64,000 nt of DNA from Brenneria nigrifluens DSM 30175 = ATCC 13028 (GCF_005484965.1 NZ_CP034036.1:186001-250000); one strand, 5' to 3'; counted from the first letter of the stretch, positions 1-8,064 are shown. Translations and numbers: made by a program. The notes: generated by a model not told the origin, from the sequence alone.

Positions 1-174
1 GCGTATACTACGCCACCTTTGAGAATCTTGGGTGTGGCGTTAAGAGCCTATCTCAGCAGGTTTACCCTGATGACGGAGTCTTTTCAGTGAAGTTGCTGAG
101 ATGGGCTCTAGAGCCTGACGAGGCGGCGACACCCTATACGAAGCTCGAGCTGATTTGATTTTTGGAGAATAGAC
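1..174 (+). promoter_or_regulatory. rpmBG promoter edge and structured leader
   Basis: A -10-like TATACT lies at 4-9; its -35 would be outside the window. The roughly 160-nt leader can form two stems: 11-16 with 34-39, and a 15-bp stem of 44-58 with 94-108 (one G-U pair, 35-nt loop). The rpmB ribosome binding site GGAG is at 164-167. Long, stable leader structure before a ribosomal protein operon suggests post-transcriptional control, but this is inference; no matching known riboregulator is claimed. Confidence 0.55.
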
Positions 175-411
175 ATGTCCCGAGTCTGCCAAGTTACTGG
201 CAAGCGTCCGGTGACCGGTAATAACCGTTCCCACGCACTGAATGCGACCAAACGCCGTTTTCTGCCGAACCTGCACTCACACCGTTTCTGGGTTGAAGGT
301 GAAAAGCGCTTTGTAACGCTGCGCGTATCTGCTAAAGGTATGCGTGTTATTGATAAGAAGGGTATTGAGACGGTTCTGGCCGATCTGCGTGCCCGTGGTG
401 AAAAGTATTAA
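175..411 (+). CDS. rpmB: 50S ribosomal protein L28
   Basis: L28 is a 78-residue basic protein of the large ribosomal subunit. The start MSRVCQVTGKRPVTGNN and the full length match enterobacterial L28 closely. An SD GGAG sits 7 bases before the ATG. It is followed after 11 bases by rpmG, the usual rpmBG operon, and both are closed by the terminator at about 620. Nothing is odd in the protein. Confidence 0.98.
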   Translation: MSRVCQVTGKRPVTGNNRSHALNATKRRFLPNLHSHRFWVEGEKRFVTLRVSAKGMRVIDKKGIETVLADLRARGEKY

Positions 412-422
412 GGAACTGAATC

Positions 423-590
423 ATGGCTAAGGGTGTTCGCGAGAAGATCAAGCTGGTTTCTTCTGCTGGTACTGGTCACTTCTATACCACCACGAAGAAC
501 AAGCGCACGAAGCCGGAAAAACTGGAACTGAAGAAATTCGATCCGGTTGTCCGTCAACACGTGATCTACAAAGAAGCTAAAATTAAATAA
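423..590 (+). CDS. rpmG: 50S ribosomal protein L33
   Basis: This 55-residue protein (MAKGVREKIKLVSS..., ending KEAKIK) is L33 of the large subunit. The sequence is the typical enterobacterial form without a zinc-binding Cys pair. It starts 11 bases after rpmB, is co-transcribed with it, and is followed within 20 bases by a strong intrinsic terminator. Length equals the family norm. Confidence 0.98.
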   Translation: MAKGVREKIKLVSSAGTGHFYTTTKNKRTKPEKLELKKFDPVVRQHVIYKEAKIK

Positions 591-608
591 TTTTTAGTGG
601 ATTATTGA

Positions 609-635
609 AAAACCCGGCCAAGGCCGGGTTTTTTT
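609..635 (+). terminator. Intrinsic terminator of rpmBG
   Basis: A GC-rich stem (AACCCGGCC, then AGGCCGGGTT) is followed by a run of T residues. It lies directly after rpmG and separates the ribosomal operon from mutM. Confidence 0.95.
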
Positions 636-717
636 ACGTTGGTCTGTTCAGCCCTGTCTTGGGGGCCGCTGGCGGTGCGCTTTTATGCCAGGCACCAGAA
701 TTTCCAGGAGATAACGC

Positions 718-1527
718 ATGCCTGAATTGCCTGAGGTTGAAACCAGTCGGCGCGGAATTTCGCCCTACCTTGTTGGCCATACCATCCTCTATGCCGAAGT
801 GCGCAACGCCCGTTTGCGCTGGCCGGTTTCCAGCGAGATTTTATCCCTCAGCGATCGGGTCGTTCTGGGGGTGCATCGGCGCGCCAAATATCTGCTGATT
901 GAATTAACCGGCGGGTGGATCATCGTTCATCTGGGCATGTCCGGCAGTCTGCGTATCCTGCCAGAGTACATCGAACCGGGTAAACACGATCACGTGGATT
1001 TGGTGATGGATAGCGGCAAAGTGCTGCGCTATACCGATCCCCGCCGCTTCGGCGCCTGGCTATGGACAAACACTCTGCAGGAGAGCACGGTGCTGGCCCA
1101 TTTGGGGCCGGAACCGCTGAGTGATGATTTTTCCGCTGACTATCTGCACCAGAAATCACGCGGCAAGAAGACGCGGGTTAAGTTGTGGATTATGGATAAT
1201 AAAGTGGTGGTTGGCGTGGGGAACATCTATGCCAGCGAATCCCTGTTCGCGGCGGGCATCGACCCGGACCGAGCGGCCGGCTCGCTAAGCGAGGCCGAGA
1301 CGGCGCGACTGGCGGAAACCATCAAACAGGTGCTGCAGCGTTCCATTGAGCAGGGCGGGACAACGCTGCGTGATTTTCTGCAATCAGACGGCAAGCCGGG
1401 ATATTTTGCCCAGGAGCTGCAGGTTTACGGCCGTACCGGCGAGCCTTGCCGGGTCTGCGGCGCGCCGATACAAATAGCTAAACACGGTCAGCGCAGCACG
1501 TTTTTCTGTCGGGTCTGTCAGCGATGA
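718..1527 (+). CDS. mutM: Formamidopyrimidine-DNA glycosylase (Fpg/MutM)
   Basis: A bifunctional DNA glycosylase/AP lyase that removes 8-oxoguanine and other oxidised purines. The 269-residue protein begins MPELPEVE, with the catalytic Pro2 and Glu3, and ends in a C4 zinc finger (Cys244, Cys247, Cys264, Cys267) that contacts DNA. An SD-like CAGGAG lies before the ATG at 718. In enterobacteria mutM sits beside coaD and the waa genes, as here, although a glycosyltransferase gene separates mutM from coaD. Length is normal. Confidence 0.97.
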   Translation: MPELPEVETSRRGISPYLVGHTILYAEVRNARLRWPVSSEILSLSDRVVLGVHRRAKYLLIELTGGWIIVHLGMSGSLRILPEYIEPGKHDHVDLVMDSGKVLRYTDPRRFGAWLWTNTLQESTVLAHLGPEPLSDDFSADYLHQKSRGKKTRVKLWIMDNKVVVGVGNIYASESLFAAGIDPDRAAGSLSEAETARLAETIKQVLQRSIEQGGTTLRDFLQSDGKPGYFAQELQVYGRTGEPCRVCGAPIQIAKHGQRSTFFCRVCQR

Positions 1528-1532
1528 TTGAC

Positions 1533-1573
1533 GTTGTACCCGTCATATTTCAAGCCGCAGGGCGATTTGTCGC
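1533..1573. repeat. Partial dispersed enterobacterial repeat
   Basis: Just after mutM the motif CCCGTCATATTTCAAG followed by GCAGGGC resembles the left part of a dispersed repeat common between genes in Pectobacterium, Yersinia and Serratia-type genomes. Only a fragment is present and no second copy was found in the window, so the call rests on recollection of the family. Confidence 0.35.
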
Positions 1574-1648
1574 CTGTCGGCATTTTTCAATCTATTGCGT
1601 ATAGATTAATTAAGTATTTTATTTATTATTGCCAGCTTAGGGATTGAT

Positions 1649-2671
1649 ATGTTTTTTTTCAAAAAGGTAAGACATAAAAAAGAGATTAATCGCATATTAG
1701 TTATTCGTATAGATTTTCTTGGTGATATGGTATGTACGACATCGTTGTTGCATGATTTGAAAAAACGCTGGCCTGATTCGGAACTCCATGTACTGGCTAA
1801 TAAATATAATGCGCCTATTCTGGATGATAATCCGGATGTCGCTAAGATACATTATTATGTTTATTCAAAGAAGTATGAAAAAAACATCAATCCCGGCTTT
1901 TTAAATGCCATGCTTGATAAGGTAAAGTTGATTTTTACCTTAAGAAAAATAAATTTTGATTTGCTGGTCATTCCCAATGGCGGGATGAATAAAAACTCAG
2001 TTCAGTTCGCCAATTTACTTAATGTCAGAGATGCGCGCTGGCATAATGAAAAAACCGGATTTGATGATCGGAATCAGTCGCATATTGCCACCAGACCAAT
2101 GAAGCACGAGGTGCTTTCAGGCTATGAACTATTGCCCGAGTTGGGTAAGGTCGATATTGATAAGCTGAATTTATATGTTTATCCGAATGAATTGCTTAGC
2201 AAAAAATGGGGAGAGCGGTTAGGCGACAAGATTAGCCCGCGCATCGGATTCTTTATTTCCAATAAAAGTCCGGCGCGAAGACTCTCATGGGATAAGTGGA
2301 GTGAGCTGATTGAGAAATTAGGAAATGATACGGAAATTATTATTTTCCATGCCCCTAACGATCGGCCCGCGCAAGAACAGCTGTCAGGTAAGCGCGCTCG
2401 CTGCGTATCAACTGATACGGCAGCTGATTTAGTCTCGGCGATGAGTTATCTGGATATCGTTGTCTCGGCTGATAGCGCTCCGGTGCATCTTGCCTCGGCA
2501 TTGAAAATACCCGTTGTGGCGTTATTTGAGTCCCGGCCTGAGAAGTATTTACGCTGGTATCCCATCGGCGTGGAGAATATCCTTCTTCATGAAGGAAAAA
2601 TTGTCGATGATATTTACGTTGCCTCGATAGAACGTGCGATAGTTACGCTGTTAAATAAATCGCAGCAATAA
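1649..2671 (+). CDS. Glycosyltransferase family 9 (heptosyltransferase-like)
   Basis: A 340-residue GT9 protein. The N-terminal half has the Rossmann-like start ILVIRIDFLGDMVCTTSLL seen in heptosyltransferases, and the C-terminal donor domain has the family signature SADSAPVHLASAL. It probably adds heptose or a related sugar to the LPS core, but the acceptor cannot be told from sequence. It is much richer in A+T than mutM or coaD, suggesting acquisition. It converges on coaD with 22 bases between the stop codons. Related enterobacteria often carry other core genes (for example waaE) at this site; waaE is not seen here. Confidence 0.8.
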   Translation: MFFFKKVRHKKEINRILVIRIDFLGDMVCTTSLLHDLKKRWPDSELHVLANKYNAPILDDNPDVAKIHYYVYSKKYEKNINPGFLNAMLDKVKLIFTLRKINFDLLVIPNGGMNKNSVQFANLLNVRDARWHNEKTGFDDRNQSHIATRPMKHEVLSGYELLPELGKVDIDKLNLYVYPNELLSKKWGERLGDKISPRIGFFISNKSPARRLSWDKWSELIEKLGNDTEIIIFHAPNDRPAQEQLSGKRARCVSTDTAADLVSAMSYLDIVVSADSAPVHLASALKIPVVALFESRPEKYLRWYPIGVENILLHEGKIVDDIYVASIERAIVTLLNKSQQ

Positions 2672-2693
2672 AACGCACCTGTCGTTGGCTTCG

Positions 2694-3173
2694 TTACCGG
2701 AGTTTATCGTTTAATGCGTCAGCAATCGGACCGGGCAGGAAAGGAGCAACATCGCCGCCGTGACGGGCTACTTCCTTGACCAGAGAAGAGGAAATAAACG
2801 ACCACTCTTCGGAAGGCATCAGGAATACGCTTTCCAGCGCCGGCATCAGGTGGTGATTCATTTTCGCTAGTTGAAGTTCGTACTCGAAATCGGCAACGGC
2901 GCGCAATCCACGCACCAGGATGGTGGCTTGTTGGCTTTGCGCGAAATGCGCCATCAGATCGCTAAAGCCGATGACTTCCACGTTCGGCAGGTGCCGGGTG
3001 ACTTCCTGCGCCAGCGCCACGCGCTCATCAAGGGTAAATAAGGTCTTTTTGCTCGGGCTGGCGGCCACCGCCAGCACCAGATGGTCGAACAGGCGCGATG
3101 CGCGGGTCAGTAAATCCAGGTGACCGTTGGTTAGCGGATCGAAAGTGCCGGGGTAAATCGCTTTGGTCGTCAT
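2694..3173 (-). CDS. coaD: Phosphopantetheine adenylyltransferase
   Basis: CoaD transfers AMP from ATP to 4'-phosphopantetheine, the penultimate step of coenzyme A synthesis. The 159-residue protein has the nucleotidyltransferase signature YPGTFDPLTNGH (residues 7-18; T/HxGH-type) and the C-terminal SSSLVKEVA motif. It lies 35 bases downstream of waaA on the same strand, the conserved waaA-coaD arrangement, and is probably co-transcribed with it. Length and residues are normal. Confidence 0.97.
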   Translation of the reverse strand: MTTKAIYPGTFDPLTNGHLDLLTRASRLFDHLVLAVAASPSKKTLFTLDERVALAQEVTRHLPNVEVIGFSDLMAHFAQSQQATILVRGLRAVADFEYELQLAKMNHHLMPALESVFLMPSEEWSFISSSLVKEVARHGGDVAPFLPGPIADALNDKLR

Positions 3174-3208
3174 GCTTCCTTCGCTCCTGTGCTCAAAACC
3201 GCTGCCAG

Positions 3209-4486
3209 TTAGTGGATGCGGGGTGGCAGATAAGGCGCCAGCAACGAGAGCAACTTCTGCAGGGCCCCTTGATTCTGATGCAACACCTCGACGGCATGCC
3301 TGCCATAATAGCGGCAGTAGTCCTCATCGGCGAGCAGATTCCCCACTTCCTTGGTCAGCGAGGCCGTATCGGTAACGGTAATCAGGCCATCCGCCTGCTC
3401 AAGTTTATTGCAGATATCTTTAAAGTTGAAAGTATGCGGCCCCATCAGAACGGGGATGGCATGCGCCGCGGCTTCGAGCGGGTTGTGCCCGCCTCGTTCA
3501 ACCAGGCTGCCGCCGACAAATGCCAGATCGGCAATGCCGTATAGCAACATCAATTCGCCCATGGTATCGCCGATAACCACCTGCGTCTTGGCCGAGGGTT
3601 GTTCGCCGCTGCTGCGCAAGGTGTAGGTGAAACCTGAGCTTTGCGTCAGCGCCTGGGTGTCCGCGAATCGTTCCGGGTGCCGGGGCACCAGAATAAGCAG
3701 CAAATCCGGGTAGGTCGCCAATAGTTGACGATGCGCGGCTAACACAATGGCTTCCTCGCCTTCGTGGGTGCTGGTGGCGATCCATACCGGGCGGTGCGGT
3801 GCCCACTGACGCCGCAGCGTCACCGCGCGGGCCGCCAGCTCCGGAGTAACGGAAATATCGAACTTAAGGCTGCCGGTAACCGTCAGACTCGATCGTTTCA
3901 AACCGAGAGCGATAAAACGTTCCCCGTCCTCCTGATTTTGCGCGGCAACCAGGGTGATGCGCTGTAGAATGCGGCGCGTCAGACTGCCTATTTTTTTATA
4001 GCCGGCCGCTGAGCGCGCGGAGAGGCGCGCGTTGGCGATCACCAGGGGAATGTTGCGTTTATGCAGTTCGGCGATCAGGTTGGGCCACAGTTCGGTTTCC
4101 ATGATGATCACCACTTTGGGACGCACCTGATTAAAAAAACGTCGCAGCGCAAAGGGCAAATCGTAAGGCAGATAGACGTGGTAGACCGAATCGCCGAAAG
4201 CGGAACGCACGCGCTCTGAACCGGTTGGCGTCATGGTGGTGACGGTTATCGGCAGATTAGGGTAACGATGACGCAGCGCCCTGACCAGCGGAATGGCCGC
4301 CAGCGTTTCTCCCACAGACACGGAATGCAGCATGATGCCATCCGGCCGCACTTTCTCGGCGCAAAATCCATAGCGCTCGCTCCAGCGCCTGCGGTAAGCC
4401 GGCGCTTTGCGACCGCGAATCCACAGTCGGATCCATATCAGCGGCTGGATAAGGTACAGAAGAACGGTGTAAAGGGCTTGTAACAT
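3209..4486 (-). CDS. waaA: 3-deoxy-D-manno-octulosonic acid transferase
   Basis: WaaA (KdtA) is a GT30 membrane-associated enzyme that attaches Kdo residues from CMP-Kdo to lipid IVA at the inner membrane. The 425-residue protein has an N-terminal membrane segment, the acceptor-domain motif SVSVGETLAAIPLV and the C-terminal donor motif NPLEAAAHAIPVLMGP. It leads coaD. The typical neighbour upstream would be the outer-core operon; here an 11-kb accessory island separates them. A short relic of another waaA 5' region lies at 6052-6105. Confidence 0.96.
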   Translation of the reverse strand: MLQALYTVLLYLIQPLIWIRLWIRGRKAPAYRRRWSERYGFCAEKVRPDGIMLHSVSVGETLAAIPLVRALRHRYPNLPITVTTMTPTGSERVRSAFGDSVYHVYLPYDLPFALRRFFNQVRPKVVIIMETELWPNLIAELHKRNIPLVIANARLSARSAAGYKKIGSLTRRILQRITLVAAQNQEDGERFIALGLKRSSLTVTGSLKFDISVTPELAARAVTLRRQWAPHRPVWIATSTHEGEEAIVLAAHRQLLATYPDLLLILVPRHPERFADTQALTQSSGFTYTLRSSGEQPSAKTQVVIGDTMGELMLLYGIADLAFVGGSLVERGGHNPLEAAAHAIPVLMGPHTFNFKDICNKLEQADGLITVTDTASLTKEVGNLLADEDYCRYYGRHAVEVLHQNQGALQKLLSLLAPYLPPRIH

Positions 4487-4636
4487 TGGTCTTGGCTATT
4501 ATTGGTTATCGCTGGAGGGGGATTTTATCGGGTTAAGCAGGATAAGGCTAATTGTAAAACAGAGGACCGGTATTTCTCGCGCGGATACCGGGTATTCAAT
4601 ATCTTCCTTAAGAGGTGAAAACTACAATATGGCACT

Positions 4637-4717
4637 TATGGTTACCATAATATGGTAAAAATGATAAACGAAGGTTCCATGTTAATTGTTTACAGAAAAA
4701 TAGGTGAGCACTATACT
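4637..4717 (+). promoter_or_regulatory. Promoter and palindromic operators of the first hipB
   Basis: Two overlapping perfect dyads, TATGGTTACCATA (4637-4649) and TTACCATAATATGGTAA (4642-4658), form three alternating TATGGT half sites. Downstream is a good promoter: TTTACA (4689-4694), 17 bases, TATACT (4712-4717). A related GGTAAC lies close to the start of the antitoxin gene. The arrangement fits autorepression by the HipB-like protein; binding is inferred. Confidence 0.65.
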
Positions 4718-4746
4718 TATCAAAATACGCCAATTTGGTAACAATA

Positions 4747-5058
4747 ATGACCATAGAAAAAAACCATCAAAAGCGCAGTGCAGTCGTCTTTCCCAAGAAT
4801 CAAAAAATTCTTTCTCAGTTGGGAGAAAACATAAAGCTCGCCTGTAAACGACGGAAATATACGCAAGTAATGATCTCGGAAAGGACGGGTCTCAGTCGTC
4901 TTACCATTCGCAAAATCGAGCAGGGTGATCCAAAGGTGTCAATGGGTCACTATGTTGCTGTACTCAGCGTACTTGGGTTGGTGGAGGATTTGACCAGAGT
5001 GGCCAGTGACGATGAGTTGGGTCGTAAGCTTCAAGACATTGAACTTCTGAATAAATAG
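4747..5058 (+). CDS. HipB-like XRE-family antitoxin (orphaned)
   Basis: A 103-residue helix-turn-helix protein. The segment LGENIKLACKRRKYTQVMISERTGLSR... with KIEQGDP is a typical XRE (Cro/C1) domain, as in HipB antitoxins that repress their operon and bind HipA. I start at the ATG at 4747; a TTG at 4735 would add four residues. The gene is followed 14 bases later by a broken hipA, so it looks like an antitoxin that outlived its toxin. It may still repress or cross-talk with the intact hipBA at 7.7 kb, but the two HipB proteins are not alike. Confidence 0.8.
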   Translation: MTIEKNHQKRSAVVFPKNQKILSQLGENIKLACKRRKYTQVMISERTGLSRLTIRKIEQGDPKVSMGHYVAVLSVLGLVEDLTRVASDDELGRKLQDIELLNK

Positions 5059-5072
5059 AAAGGAAAACAACA

Positions 5073-6032
5073 ATGAATACCGAAGTCTATGTTTTTGCTG
5101 ACTGGCAGGATTTTACCGAACCTATGCGGATAGGCAAACTGCGCTCGGACATGATAAAAGGCAGAGAGCATTTTAGCTTCAGCTATGATGCCGTATGGCT
5201 CCATTCCCCTTATGTACAAAAAATTGATCCGGACTTGGAGTTATATACCGGGGACCAACATAGCCAAGATTCCAAGAACTTTCGGGTATTTCTGGATTCC
5301 TGCCCGGATCGCTGGGGAAGGTTGTTAATGAAACGCCGGGAGGCGATTATTGCCCGTCAGGAAGATCGTCGACCCAGAGTGCTTGGTGAAATAGATTACC
5401 TATTAGGCGTACTATGACGAGCATGATATTGCACTCTGGGAATTTTTAACCTACCAATTGGCACAAGGGGCAGGTATTGAAATGGCGGAGTCAAGAATAG
5501 AACGATATAACAGCCCTCACCATACCTTTTTGACCCGGAGATTTGATCGCAAGCCTGATACCCGGTTTCATTTCACCTCAGCGATGACGCAGTTGGGCTA
5601 CTATGACGGTGACGACGAGGCCAGCTATCTCGAACTGGCACAATTCCTGACCGAAAATGGCGCTACCACCAGAGAGGATTTGGCGCAGCTCTGGCGGCGT
5701 ATTATTTTCAACATCGCCGTATCCAACACAGATGACCATTTAAGAAATCATGGTTTTATTTATCGGGATAGCGGTTGGATACTCTCTCCGGCATATGACA
5801 TCAACCCGGTAACGCCCGCGACAGGCTTACATTTGAATATCACCGATGACGACAATAGCTTGAACTATGATTTGGCAATGGAGGTTATCAGCTTTTTCCA
5901 GCTGAATAGCGTTGAGGCAAAAAAATCAAGGATGAAGTATTATCCAGCGTCAGTAATTGGCGTCGTCTTGCGGAACAACTGAATATCAGCAAGGGCGAAC
6001 AAGAGCTTATGTCAGCAGCATTTAACGTCTGA
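5073..6032 (+). pseudogene. Decayed HipA-like serine/threonine kinase toxin
   Basis: HipA toxins are kinases that phosphorylate glutamyl-tRNA synthetase or similar targets. Here an N-terminal piece (5073-5417, 114 residues, with SKNFRVFLDSCPDRWGRLLM) runs into a stop; homology resumes in another frame at about 5414 (YDEHDIALWEFLTYQLAQ) and includes the catalytic SNTDDHLRNHGF loop and SPAYDINP. About 85 residues of the middle (ATP-binding region) are missing at the junction. A second frameshift lies at an A7 run (5919-5925); in the other frame the C-terminus continues to TGA at 6030-6032. The gene is therefore dead by a deletion plus a homopolymer slip. Confidence 0.85.
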
Positions 6033-6051
6033 CGGCCGATCACCGACCCGG

Positions 6052-6105
6052 CATAACGCCGTTAGGCTGCAATTTCTCGCCACAAAATCCCTCGCGCTCG
6101 CGCAT
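6052..6105 (-). pseudogene. Relic of a second waaA 5' region
   Basis: Eighteen codons on the minus strand read MREREGFCGEKLQPNGVM and align with residues 35-52 of the WaaA in this window (WSERYGFCAEKVRPDGIM). About 28 of 33 bases around the shared core (6068-6100 against 4348-4380) are identical. The relic stops in an unrelated TGA soon after. It is best read as a scrap of a divergent waaA left when the adjoining TA module was inserted or exchanged. Too diverged to be a recent local duplication. Confidence 0.6.
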
Positions 6106-6149
6106 AGCTTAATCCTCCCGGTATCATCTATTCTGACTTTTATCCGAGG

Positions 6150-6258
6150 TTAAGTTTACAATCAGACGATGGTTAAGTTTGCAATCAGACGGTGGTAAAG
6201 TTTACAATCAGACGATAATTAAGTTTGCAATTAGACGCTAGTGAGGTTTGCGATTGAA
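6150..6258. repeat. 23-bp tandem repeats, four full copies plus one partial
   Basis: Copies start at 6150, 6173, 6196 and 6219, with a degenerate fifth at 6242. The core is AAGTTTRCAATCAGACG, with an exact 23-bp period. The array ends 45 bases before the ATG of the AAA ATPase gene. It could be an iteron-like operator or a cluster of transposase-binding sites from a lost element end. No inverted copy was found nearby. Confidence 0.85.
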
Positions 6259-6303
6259 CCGAACGCTCGTATCCAGAATTTTTGGTAATTTTAAGAAGGC
6301 TAA

Positions 6304-7542
6304 ATGACGAACAATTTTCCAAGATACCTAAAACGGGAAGTGGAGCTAGCGTTATCAGATACGCCGGTTGTTTGTCTTTTAGGGCCCCGTCAGGTAGGGA
6401 AAACGACTCTCGCTAAAGAGCTGGATCCGAGTCGAGAATACATCACATTTGATGACGCTTCAGTTTTGCTGGCGGCGAAGAATGATCCAATGGGTTTTGT
6501 TCATTCGCTACCGGAATATGTCACCTTGGATGAAGTTCAGCGCGTGCCCGAATTATTGATAGCAATTAAGGCGGATGTTGATCAAAACCGCAAAGCAGGC
6601 CGTTTTCTTTTAACCGGGTCGGCAAATCTATTATTACTACCTAATGCTCAGGATTCTTTGGCCGGGCGCATGGAAGTCATTTATTTGCAACCCCTGTCCG
6701 AGCAGGAAAAGCATCGTTGCGATCGGTCACTGCTGGAAATGATTATTTCCAATGCGATTAAGCCTGCGGTGAAAGGAAATATTGCTCCTATTGAGGATAT
6801 AGTGAAGGCGATCATTACCGGAGGATATCCAGAAGTTACTCTGCGGGAAGGACGACGAGCCCGGCGCTGGTTTGAACAATATCTGGATGCCGTCATACAA
6901 AGAGATGTTCGCGATATTGCAAAAATTCGGGATACGGATGAACTGGCGGCGTTAATGAAGCTTCTTGCATTGCGTACGGGTAATTTATTGAATGTGAATA
7001 ATGTTTCCCGTGATTTGCAACTCAGCCGCCAGACTATTGATAAATACCTCACTCTCCTTGAACGGCTTTTCCTTATTAGGCGTTTACCGGCATGGCATAA
7101 AAATGGCGCCAATCGATTAGTAAAAACACCCAAGGTTTATGTCATTGATTCAGGAATGGCGAGTTATCTTTGCGGTCAGTCCCGCGAGCAATGGAGCAAT
7201 CCTAATGGTAAATTTGGGCCTATACTGGAAAGTTTTGTTGTCCAGCAACTTATTTGCCAGGCGGGATGGGTAAATAGCGAATTAAAATTTTCCCACTATC
7301 GTGACAAAGACCAGGTTGAAGTTGATTTGGTCATTGAACAGGGCGATGGTGCGTGGGGCGTAGAGGTAAAAAAATCCGCGACTTTTCAGGAAAAGGATGC
7401 TGCTGGTTTACGCCGTCTGGCCGACGCGGTGGGGAGCAACTGGAGAGGGGGCGTTTTGTTCTATACCGGTAACAACTGCTTTCCTTTAAAAAATATACCG
7501 AACGCTTTTGCTGTTCCTGTCCATTGGCTTTGGGCGCGGTAG
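6304..7542 (+). CDS. AAA_14 / DUF4143 ATP-binding protein
   Basis: A 412-residue protein of the widespread AAA_14-DUF4143 family. The P-loop GPRQVGKTT (residues 27-35, Lys33) and Walker B VTLDEVQ (Asp76-Glu77) are intact. A winged-helix-like middle (NVNNVSRDLQLSRQTIDKYL) follows, and the C-terminal domain has a PD-(D/E)xK nuclease-like set: Asp341, Glu354 and Lys356 in EVDLV...GVEVKK. Its cellular role is not known; family members are scattered among mobile and defence genes. It lies between the dead hipA and the intact hipBA, 45 bases after a 23-bp repeat array that may control it. Confidence 0.85.
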   Translation: MTNNFPRYLKREVELALSDTPVVCLLGPRQVGKTTLAKELDPSREYITFDDASVLLAAKNDPMGFVHSLPEYVTLDEVQRVPELLIAIKADVDQNRKAGRFLLTGSANLLLLPNAQDSLAGRMEVIYLQPLSEQEKHRCDRSLLEMIISNAIKPAVKGNIAPIEDIVKAIITGGYPEVTLREGRRARRWFEQYLDAVIQRDVRDIAKIRDTDELAALMKLLALRTGNLLNVNNVSRDLQLSRQTIDKYLTLLERLFLIRRLPAWHKNGANRLVKTPKVYVIDSGMASYLCGQSREQWSNPNGKFGPILESFVVQQLICQAGWVNSELKFSHYRDKDQVEVDLVIEQGDGAWGVEVKKSATFQEKDAAGLRRLADAVGSNWRGGVLFYTGNNCFPLKNIPNAFAVPVHWLWAR

Positions 7543-7605
7543 CGTCACTTGCTCCCTACGTCAGCTATTTCGTGTGGCCTAAAACGATTCCTTTATTCTG
7601 TTTAT

Positions 7606-7711
7606 ACAACTTTAACGTTGTCATGTTTTATAAAAACAATGGGTAAGTTGTACCATAGTCGATTTACAACTATTATGTTGTTTATGGATAAAAAAACAAT
7701 GAATATATTGT
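7606..7711 (+). promoter_or_regulatory. Promoter and four phased operators of hipBA
   Basis: Four 16-bp dyads of the form ACAAY-N6-RTTGT lie at 7606-7621, 7636-7651, 7666-7681 and 7696-7711, exactly 30 bp apart. A promoter TTGTAC (7648-7653), 17 bases, TATTAT (7671-7676) is overlapped at the -35 by the second dyad and at the -10 by the third. The fourth ends just before the SD. This matches the multi-operator logic of E. coli hipBA, where HipB bends the DNA; the binding protein here is inferred to be the next gene product. Confidence 0.85.
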
Positions 7712-7725
7712 TTAAGGTGCGGGAT

Positions 7726-8064
7726 ATGAACAAGGTAAGTGCGATCGCTCAGGTGCTATCTCAGCGCCGTAAGGCTCTGGGTATGGAGCAAAAAGACATG
7801 TATATGCGTATAGGGATGAAACAACAACAATATCAAAGAATTGAAGCGGGAAGTGATGTAAAGCTATCTACTTTGTTGCGTGTGTTGGAGGGGTTGAATC
7901 TGCAATTATCAATCACGCCCATTGAGGCGGGAGAATCGCTTCAACCGCCCGACCACAGTTCAGTGAGTAAGACTGCTGACATGCTGGAAGATGATTCAGA
8001 TGACTTGCAGTTCTGGTTCGGTTCTGAGGATAAGCAACATGGCCAAACAGACGGAAAAAGTTGA
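7726..8064 (+). CDS. hipB: HipB-like XRE antitoxin
   Basis: A 112-residue antitoxin with an XRE helix-turn-helix (VLSQRRKALGMEQKDMYMRIGMKQQQYQRIE, split over residues 9-39) followed by an acidic tail typical of HipB proteins (EDDSDDLQ). I chose the ATG at 7726 because AAGGTG lies 6 bases upstream and the four operators then all stay outside the gene; an ATG at 7684 would put the last operator inside it. It overlaps hipA by 26 bases. It should repress its own operon and neutralise HipA. Confidence 0.85.
   Translation: MNKVSAIAQVLSQRRKALGMEQKDMYMRIGMKQQQYQRIEAGSDVKLSTLLRVLEGLNLQLSITPIEAGESLQPPDHSSVSKTADMLEDDSDDLQFWFGSEDKQHGQTDGKS

Noticed and set aside
6150..6258. CRISPR array
   Set aside because: The 23-bp units are directly adjacent, with no unique spacers between repeats and no cas genes.
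7549..7725. Longer hipB starting with TTG at 7549
   Set aside because: The extension covers the promoter and all four operators and has no SD; ATG 7726 is much better supported.
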